Below are positions 51,353-58,060 of a DNA stretch of 58,060 nucleotides, in pieces. Position 1 is the stretch's first letter; each line of letters opens with the position of its first letter. The stretch comes from Devosia sp. (lineage in GTDB: Bacteria; Pseudomonadota; Alphaproteobacteria; Rhizobiales; Devosiaceae): NCBI GenBank assembly GCA_030680995.1, contig JAUXUM010000227.1, forward strand, positions 1 through 58,060. The letters run 5' to 3'. A model generated the notes under the pieces. The model was not told the DNA's origin. It saw only the letters and a program-made list of their open reading frames with translations, and did no database searches. Made by a program: the position numbers and the translations under genes.

Positions 51353-52263
51353 GTGCTGCCGAAGCGCACCTGATCGAGGCCTTTCTCGAGATGATGAGCG
51401 CTGAACGGGGGGCGGCCAGAAATACCATCGAGGCCTACCGGCGCGACCTCCGCGACTATGCCGGGTTCCTCGCGGCCAGGACGGCCCGGCCGACCACTGC
51501 CGCCCGCGAACAGGTGGTCGGCTATCTGGGATCGCTGTCCGCGCGGGGTCTGTCCGCGGCCAGCAGCGCCCGGCGCCTGAGCGCGATCCGGCAGTTTCAC
51601 AAATTCCTCTGCGCCGACGGTCTGCGCGGGGACGATCCGACCCGCATCATCGCCTCGCCGCGGACGCGCAGGGCACTACCCAAAGTCCTTTCGATTGCCG
51701 AGGTCGACACGCTGCTCACGACCGCGGAGGCCGAAGCGAACGCCGAAACGAGCAGCGCGAAGCAGGCGGATGCCCTGCGCCTCTATGTCCTGCTCGAGCT
51801 GCTCTACGCCACTGGCATGCGCGTCTCCGAGCTCGTCGGCCTCAAGCGCGCCGCGGTGATGCGCGACGCGAGCTATCTCACCATCACCGGCAAGGGCGGC
51901 CGCGAGCGGATCGTTCCGGTCAACGACCGGACGCGCGACGCGGTCAAGGCCTATGTCAAAACCCTCCAGCCGGGGCCGTGGCTGTTTCCGGCAGGCGGCG
52001 AGGAGGGGCACCTGTCGCGGCAGGTTTTCGCCCGCGATCTCAAGGCGCTGGCCGGCCGGGCCGGGATTGGGGCCAGTCGGGTCACGCCGCACGTGTTGCG
52101 CCACGCCTTTGCCAGCCATTTGCTGGCCGGCGGCGCCGACCTGCGCGTCGTGCAGACGCTGCTCGGCCACGCCGACATCTCCACTACCCAAATCTACACT
52201 CACGTGCTGGACGAGAAATTGAGGGCCTTGGTGGAGACGCATCACCCGATGGCCGAAGACTAG
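51349..52263 (+). CDS. xerD: Tyrosine recombinase XerD
   Basis: A 304-aa site-specific recombinase resolving chromosome dimers at dif with XerC. The full catalytic set is present: R158 (ATGMRVSEL), K182, H248 and R251 (HVLRHAFASHLL), H274 (LLGHADIS), and the nucleophile Tyr283. The N-terminal core-binding domain (LIEAFLEMMSAERGAARNTIEAYRRDLRDY) is intact. The ATG at 51349 overlaps the upstream gene by four bases. No dif site was seen nearby. Confidence 0.95.
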   Translation: MSAAEAHLIEAFLEMMSAERGAARNTIEAYRRDLRDYAGFLAARTARPTTAAREQVVGYLGSLSARGLSAASSARRLSAIRQFHKFLCADGLRGDDPTRIIASPRTRRALPKVLSIAEVDTLLTTAEAEANAETSSAKQADALRLYVLLELLYATGMRVSELVGLKRAAVMRDASYLTITGKGGRERIVPVNDRTRDAVKAYVKTLQPGPWLFPAGGEEGHLSRQVFARDLKALAGRAGIGASRVTPHVLRHAFASHLLAGGADLRVVQTLLGHADISTTQIYTHVLDEKLRALVETHHPMAED

Positions 52264-52436
52264 CTTCGCCCGCCGCGGATTTCGCGTTCAGCTACCGTTC
52301 ATCGGCGTGGCGAAATCCGGGTCTATCGGCGCGATTATTTGCTGCCGCTTGACTTGAGGCCATGCCGCCGCCACTTTCCGGCCACCTTGAGGCGCCAGTT
52401 GAGCGCCGTCGCAATGGGCCCAATTTGGCGGATGGC

Positions 52437-53393
52437 ATGCAGTCCTATCTCGATTTTGAAAAGCCGGTCGCCGATCTCGAAGGCAAGATCGCGGAACTGA
52501 AATCGCTCGCCGCGGCCGATCAGGCGGTTTCCATTGACGAGGAAGTCAACCGCCTTTCGGTGCGCGCCGACGAGGCTTTGGTCGACATCTATCGCCGGCT
52601 CACGCCGTGGCAGAAGACGCAGGTCGCCCGCCATCCGCAGCGTCCGCATTTCTCCGATTATGTGCAGGCGCTGATCACCGAATTCACGCCGCTGGCGGGA
52701 GACCGCAAGTTTTCCGAGGATCCGGCGCTGCAAGCCGGTTTCGGGCGCTTCAACGGGCAATCGGTGGCGATTCTGGGCCAGGAGAAGGGCTCGTCCACCG
52801 AAACCCGGCTCAAGCATAATTTCGGCATGGCGCGGCCCGAGGGTTACCGCAAGGCCGTGCGCATCATGGACATGGCCGACCGCTTCAATATCCCGGTGAT
52901 CGCCTTTGTCGATACGGCCGGCGCCTATCCCGGTATTGGCGCCGAGGAGCGGGGCCAGGCCGAGGCGATCGCGCGCTCGACGGAGAAATGCCTGGAACTG
53001 GGCGTTCCCAACCTGGCCATCATCATCGGCGAGGGCGGTTCGGGCGGCGCCATCGCGATTGCCACGGCCAACCGGGTGCTGATGCTGGAAAACGCCATCT
53101 ATTCGGTGATCTCGCCCGAGGCCGGAGCGTCGATCCTCTGGCGCGACGCCGCCAAGGCGCAGGACGCCGCCAACAATATGAAGATCACCGCCACGGACCT
53201 CCTGGGATTCGGGGTCATCGACGGGATCATCCCCGAGCCGGCTGGCGGCGCACATCGCCATCCAACCGAAGTGATGAACGAGACGCGCACGGCGATCGCC
53301 CAGTTCCTCGCCGAGTTTGAAGGCAAGACCAGGCTGGAACTGCGCGAGCACAGGCGCGAAAAATTCCTCGCGATCGGCTCGAATTTGAGTTGA
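52437..53393 (+). CDS. accA: Acetyl-CoA carboxylase carboxyltransferase subunit alpha
   Basis: A 318-aa AccA for the carboxyltransferase half of acetyl-CoA carboxylase, the first step of fatty-acid synthesis. It has MQSYLDFEKPVADLEGKIAEL, the family's standard start, GSSTETRLKHNFGMARPEGYRKAVR, and TAGAYPGIGAEERGQAEAIARS. ATG 52437 is chosen for this start; the frame continues upstream without meaning. AccD is not in this window. It follows xerD by 170 bp. Confidence 0.97.
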   Translation: MQSYLDFEKPVADLEGKIAELKSLAAADQAVSIDEEVNRLSVRADEALVDIYRRLTPWQKTQVARHPQRPHFSDYVQALITEFTPLAGDRKFSEDPALQAGFGRFNGQSVAILGQEKGSSTETRLKHNFGMARPEGYRKAVRIMDMADRFNIPVIAFVDTAGAYPGIGAEERGQAEAIARSTEKCLELGVPNLAIIIGEGGSGGAIAIATANRVLMLENAIYSVISPEAGASILWRDAAKAQDAANNMKITATDLLGFGVIDGIIPEPAGGAHRHPTEVMNETRTAIAQFLAEFEGKTRLELREHRREKFLAIGSNLS

Positions 53394-53526
53394 TTGGTGG
53401 TCCCTCTCCGCTGCACAAGCGGGGTTGGTAAGGATTGAGTAACCTCCTGGACTTACCTGCCGGTAACCGTCATGCCGGTATCTCAGGGGTATCGGGGAAG
53501 ACAATTATTCGGGCGGACCATTGTTG

Positions 53527-54567
53527 ATGATCTTGCTGCGCAGATATTTCGCGCTCGCGCTCATGCTGGGCGTTATTGCCGTTCTGGCCGGCTGCGGCGG
53601 CTTCAAGCCGGGCAATGCTCGCGCCAACGCGCCGCTGAAGCAAGCGGTCGTCGCCAAGCTCAAGGCCATGGGTTCGTCGCCGGGCCAGGGCATGGTCATC
53701 CGCCTTTTCAAGGAGAGTTCGGAACTCGAAGTGTGGAAGCGCACCGCCGAGGGCAGCTACAAGCACTTCCAGACCTACGAAATATGTGCATGGTCGGGTG
53801 AGTTGGGTCCCAAGATCAGGGAAGGCGACCGGCAGTCGCCCGAAGGCTTCTATAACATCACGCCCGGCCTCCTGAACCCGAATTCCAACTACTATCTCGC
53901 CTTCAACACCGGCTTCCCGAACAAATTCGACCGCGCCCATGGCCGCACCGGCTCGAACCTGATGGTGCATGGCGACTGCTCGTCGCGGGGCTGCTATTCG
54001 ATGACCGACGAGAGCATTGCCGAGATCTATGCCTTGGTGCGCGAAAGCTTTGCCGGGGGCAATTCGAGCGTGCAATTGCAGATCTTTCCGTTCCGGATGA
54101 CGCCGCAGAACCTCGCCAAGCATTCCTCCAGCCCGCATCTGGCCTTCTGGAAGGACATCAAGGAAGGTTATGACCGCTTCGAACTCAGCAAGACGCCGCC
54201 AACCTGGGACGTCTGCAACCGCGAGTATGTCTTCGACGTCCCACGTCCGAGCGCCGAGGTTCTTGATGCGGTGGCCGCATGCCCCGCCGGCATCGGTGAA
54301 ACCACGATGACGGTCGCGCTCAGACAGAAGCAGGCTGCGGACGAAGCGGCGATGGTGACGGAAGTTGCGGCGCTCGCGGACAAGGAGGCCAAGGCCAGGG
54401 CCGAGGCCGAGAGACTGGCGGCGGAGCAGGCGGCCCTCAAGGCCCGGGGCGAGACCATCGGCAGTTTCGTCGGCGGCCTGTTCGGCGGCAAGGACGGCGA
54501 TGTCAAGAAAGTCATCAACCTGACGCTCAAGGCGCCGGTCCCGGCGCCGCGCATCAAGCGGGTGTAG
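53527..54567 (+). CDS. YafK/DpaA-family L,D-transpeptidase-like lipoprotein
   Basis: A 346-aa protein with a lipobox (LAGC). The YkuD-like catalytic region reads REGDRQSPEGFYNI, then MVHGDCSSRGCYSMTDESI with the catalytic H-x-x-C-S-x-x-G-C motif, as in E. coli YafK/DpaA, which releases Lpp from peptidoglycan. The C-terminus is a long Ala/Glu-rich helix (EAKARAEAERLAAEQAALKARG) and a Gly-rich tail. ATG 53527 was chosen; an in-frame TTG sits two codons before. A close homologue follows 85 bp downstream. Confidence 0.9.
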   Translation: MILLRRYFALALMLGVIAVLAGCGGFKPGNARANAPLKQAVVAKLKAMGSSPGQGMVIRLFKESSELEVWKRTAEGSYKHFQTYEICAWSGELGPKIREGDRQSPEGFYNITPGLLNPNSNYYLAFNTGFPNKFDRAHGRTGSNLMVHGDCSSRGCYSMTDESIAEIYALVRESFAGGNSSVQLQIFPFRMTPQNLAKHSSSPHLAFWKDIKEGYDRFELSKTPPTWDVCNREYVFDVPRPSAEVLDAVAACPAGIGETTMTVALRQKQAADEAAMVTEVAALADKEAKARAEAERLAAEQAALKARGETIGSFVGGLFGGKDGDVKKVINLTLKAPVPAPRIKRV

Positions 54568-54652
54568 GCTGCCGAATGTGGGCATGATCTTGCCCGAAAT
54601 GCAGTATCGAATGGCGTCCGTCAGTGTTGCAGGACGGGCATAAGGGCGGGCG

Positions 54653-55459
54653 ATGAAGCGGAGCAGGTCGGGGCCGTTCGCCATCGGCTTTCTCATGGTC
54701 TCCGCCCTTTGGGCCGTCGGTATCGCATGGCCGGTGACGGAGGGCTATCCTTCGTTGCCGCACTGGCTGGGGGACAGGTTCATTTCGGCGCGCGATCCGC
54801 AATTCGACCGCGAGGGCCTGCGGGCCGATCTTGTCGCAGCAGGCTTCGTCCTCGGCGACGAGGCGCATATCCGTATCTTCAAGCGCGAGAAGCGGCTGGA
54901 ACTCTGGCTGCGGCGCGGCGGTGGCCGCCATGCATTGTTCCGCAGCTACGATATCTGCAAATTCTCGGGTGTGCTCGGCCCGAAGCTGCGCGAGGGCGAT
55001 CTGCAATCGCCCGAGGGATTCTATCGCGTCGGCAAAGGGCAACTCAACCCGAACTCGCGGCATCATCTGTCCTTCAACCTGGGTTTCCCCAATGAATTCG
55101 ACCGCCAGCTCGGCCGCACCGGCTCGGCGCTGATGGTGCATGGTGGCTGCTCCTCGATCGGTTGCTACGCCATCACCGACAAAGGCGTCGATCAGGTCTA
55201 TGCGGTGGTGGAAGCCGCCCTCGGCAACGGCCAGGACGCAATCGACGTGCATGTCTTCCCGTTCGTGCTCACGGAGCCGGCGCTCGCCGCCGAAGGCGCC
55301 AATGCATGGCAACCATTCTGGCGCAATCTGAAGCAGGGCTCCGACCTGTTCGAGCTAGCGGGGGTTCCACCGAAAGTGGCGGCCTGCCGTGGCGAGTATC
55401 GGTTCGGCAATGATGCGGAGGGCCCCGGTTGCGTCGCCATCGCCGCATGGTCCCGATGA
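54653..55459 (+). CDS. YafK/DpaA-family L,D-transpeptidase-like protein, second copy
   Basis: A 268-aa paralogue of the upstream protein. It shares LREGDLQSPEGFYRVGKGQLNPNSRHHLSFNLGFPNEFDRQLGRTGSALMVHGGCSSIGCYAITDKGVDQVY, including the catalytic His, Ser and Cys, but has a signal-anchor N-terminus instead of a lipobox and lacks the long helical tail. The two copies probably act on different envelope substrates or sites. The stop overlaps the next gene by an ATGA. Confidence 0.9.
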   Translation: MKRSRSGPFAIGFLMVSALWAVGIAWPVTEGYPSLPHWLGDRFISARDPQFDREGLRADLVAAGFVLGDEAHIRIFKREKRLELWLRRGGGRHALFRSYDICKFSGVLGPKLREGDLQSPEGFYRVGKGQLNPNSRHHLSFNLGFPNEFDRQLGRTGSALMVHGGCSSIGCYAITDKGVDQVYAVVEAALGNGQDAIDVHVFPFVLTEPALAAEGANAWQPFWRNLKQGSDLFELAGVPPKVAACRGEYRFGNDAEGPGCVAIAAWSR

Positions 55460-56043
55460 ACCGCATCATTCCCTTTCTCGCCGCGTTCGTCGGGCTGATC
55501 GCGCTCGCCGGTGCGGTAATCGTCGAGCTGCAGTCGCAGCAGCGGGCCGAGCGAATTTCCCAGGAACTGGCCCGCATTCGTCTCACGATGGACCTGCTTT
55601 CGCAGCGCGCCGACGCCCTGGCAATTGCAGCCGACGACGGCACCGCCGAGGGGCTTCTGGCCCTGCAGGACCGGATGAACACGCTCGAAGAGCAGTGGCG
55701 CAATCAAACCGCTTCGGCCGGAGCGGCGCCGGCGCCGGGCGATGCAACTTCCGCGAGCGTGGCGGCTGGCGCGGAGCCGGCGGCAATTGACCCCAGCCTG
55801 CCCGTCGACGACTGCATTCCGCAGGGCACGCGCTTCATGGCGGTGCCGGGCGGGCGCTACGCCATCTGCCAGACATCGGCGGTGGTGCGGGTCAACGGCA
55901 TCACCGGCGGCAATGTCGTGGTCGAGGGCGTGGGCGTGATCACCGAGACCGGCTTTGCCAACCTTGCCGGGACCACTTGCACGCTGATGGTCTTTTCCGC
56001 CGACATCGAGGGCTTCGCCGAGATGCGGGTGACCTGCACGTAG
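55456..56043 (+). CDS. Hypothetical membrane-anchored protein
   Basis: A 195-aa protein with an N-terminal hydrophobic anchor (IIPFLAAFVGLIALAGAVIV), a predicted coiled coil (ERISQELARIRLTMDLLSQRADALAIA and LLALQDRMNTLEEQWRNQ) and a C-terminal Cys-containing domain (DDCIPQGTRFMAVPGGRYAICQTSAVVRVNGITGGNVVVEG). No family is recognised. It shares an operon with the two YafK-type genes through overlapping start and stop codons and may function in the same envelope process. Confidence 0.6.
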   Translation: MNRIIPFLAAFVGLIALAGAVIVELQSQQRAERISQELARIRLTMDLLSQRADALAIAADDGTAEGLLALQDRMNTLEEQWRNQTASAGAAPAPGDATSASVAAGAEPAAIDPSLPVDDCIPQGTRFMAVPGGRYAICQTSAVVRVNGITGGNVVVEGVGVITETGFANLAGTTCTLMVFSADIEGFAEMRVTCT

Positions 56044-56080
56044 ACCCTGACACCGCCGCTCGTGTCTGTCATCGGCCACC

Positions 56081-56110
56081 GTCATTCCGACGAAGCTTCG
56101 CCGGAGTAAC
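56081..56110. repeat. imperfect palindrome downstream of the hypothetical gene
   Basis: A 30-bp inverted repeat (GTCATTCCGACGAAG and CTTCGCCGGAGTAAC, 12 of 15 pairs) ends 16 bp before the first attachment-repeat copy. It may act as a terminator or belong to the GTCATT repeat group seen at 34781. Confidence 0.55.
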
Positions 56111-56126
56111 GATCGTTGCTCCCGTC

Positions 56127-56152
56127 TAGAATGAACCGTGGCAGTGCTTGAA
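56127..56152. repeat. attachment repeat, distal copy (secA 3' end duplicate)
   Basis: Matches 56907-56932 with one mismatch (20 bp identical at the end). On the minus strand it encodes FKHCHGSF followed by TAG, the SecA C-terminus. Confidence 0.85.
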
Positions 56153-56275
56153 CTGCCATGCGGATGATAATTTCGTTGTAACATCAATGGGATAGGTTGG
56201 AAGAATTTTGCGTGCCTAGCTTTTGCCTATGTCGCTGGTGCCGAGCAAGGGCCGGAACGAGTGCACTAACTCACG

Positions 56276-56804
56276 TTATGGCACAGCCTCAATGTCGCAG
56301 TCTACCAAGTAGACAACGCCGCTAGTGTAGGCGTCCCAAGTGCCGACTATGTTGTAAGTACCGACCCCTTTGACGGCTTGCATGGCAGCCAATCGTTTCT
56401 CTTTTGACTTCTGCACGCAGAGCAGACGCGGGATAGTCGCGTAGTTCCTTGTCGCCGACCATGGTAACAAGCCTCTCGCCTGCGAATGCCTTCCAGAACC
56501 GCGTCACACGCTTGATCTGGCGCAGCATTCCGTCAGAAGTGCGTTTGTGCCTGTTCTCAGCTTCGCGAAACGCAACGTAGTCATCGATCACGTCGCCAAA
56601 CGTCTTGGGATTGATCGGAATGCCGTGTTCAGCACTGAACTCGAACTTGTGGAGCAGTTTTTGAGCGGCCTTCTTGGCTAGCTCAAAGTCACCGGTCTTC
56701 AGCGTGCGATAGACGTACTTGCCGTCGATCTTTACTCGCGCGTGATACGTTCCACCACGCTTGAGGACAGCCAAACCGTCCTCAATGTGCGTCAGCTCTT
56801 CCAT
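56276..56804 (-). pseudogene. tyrosine-type phage integrase, N-terminal fragment
   Basis: The 160-codon frame starting at 56804 reads DGLAVLKRGGTYHARVKIDGKYVYRTLKTGDFELAKKAAQKLL, like the N-terminal arm-binding domain of phage/island integrases, followed by a core-binding-like helical region ending VGDKELRDYP. The frame then breaks; a second frame (to 56276) continues with unrelated-looking sequence. The catalytic domain with the R-H-R-Y residues is absent. It is therefore a dead integrase that explains the surrounding direct repeats. Confidence 0.8.
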
Positions 56805-56808
56805 ATGC

Positions 56809-56871
56809 TTTGCTTAGGTTTTGCCTAGGTTTGCAGCCTTAGCAACACGTTTGCACATGTTTTGCTTAGGT
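56809..56871. repeat. TTTGCYTAGGT repeats, candidate integrase arm sites
   Basis: Copies at 56809-56819 and 56861-56871 are TTTGCTTAGGT; 56820-56830 is TTTGCCTAGGT. Another near copy with one mismatch lies at 56222-56232 on the other side. They lie just upstream of the integrase gene start, where integrase accessory sites are expected. Confidence 0.7.
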
Positions 56872-56905
56872 ACAACCTAGAAAAAACCATAGCAAAATCA
56901 AGTAC

Positions 56906-58060
<1,155 letters not shown>

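Overview
The window looks like chromosome from a high-GC alphaproteobacterium of the Hyphomicrobiales, possibly Devosia-like. This rests on housekeeping neighbourhoods typical of that group: helicase/S4 protein/fdxA/carD; cobS-cobT near rpmB; aroK-aroB-CorC-type protein; xerD-accA; and the secA 3' end. No ribosomal RNA or CRISPR array is present. One tRNA (Arg, anticodon CCT) was found. The genus is inferred, not demonstrated.

Layout. 1-2345: an IS66-type transposase with a pRiA4b ORF-3-like passenger. 2466-13099: a long minus-strand catabolic operon with a divergent LysR regulator. It encodes a three-part HcnABC/opine-oxidase-like FAD dehydrogenase, an aldehyde dehydrogenase, DapB-like and DapA-like enzymes, a polar amino-acid ABC transporter and a lysine/saccharopine-dehydrogenase-like enzyme. 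13130-20925: a sugar ABC importer operon with a ketose 3-epimerase and a SIS isomerase. Its terminal kinase gene is broken, and a divergent LacI regulator has two 18-bp operator-like palindromes. 21228-23172: a worn patch with a stress protein, an HxlR regulator and two gene stumps (AAC(3)-like and DJ-1/PfpI-like).

23317-41841 is mostly core: a PBP5-type carboxypeptidase, a TusA-like protein, a CAP-domain lipoprotein, tRNA-Arg, a nuclease, an M48 protease, CarD, FdxA, an S4 protein, a SUV3-like helicase, a DUF3108 protein, L28, a YhhQ-type transporter and the CobT/CobS cobaltochelatase subunits. A higBA toxin-antitoxin pair sits inside the conserved carD-fdxA-S4-helicase block on the opposite strand. 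Three copies of a 100-143 bp palindromic intergenic repeat lie at 36.4, 37.3 and 40.7 kb. 42230-45677: a single-chain restriction-modification enzyme (nuclease plus N6-adenine methylase, with no helicase) and a small overlapping partner. 45722-56043: a J-domain protein, BolA, a CBM60-like/OmpA protein, a CorC-type protein, aroB, aroK, xerD, accA and two tandem YafK-type proteins. 56127-58060: the 3' part of secA and the scar of an integrative element at its end.

Two observations stand out. First, a 26-bp direct repeat of the last codons of secA (one mismatch, same encoded residues) brackets a 780-bp remnant containing the N-terminal part of a tyrosine integrase and TTTGCYTAGGT repeats. This points to an element that uses the secA 3' end as its attachment site and restores the reading frame. 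Second, the catabolic operon combines DapA, DapB, a semialdehyde dehydrogenase and amino-acid dehydrogenases behind an ABC importer. The set could run the diaminopimelate pathway backwards, although an opine or hydroxyproline-type pathway is also possible.
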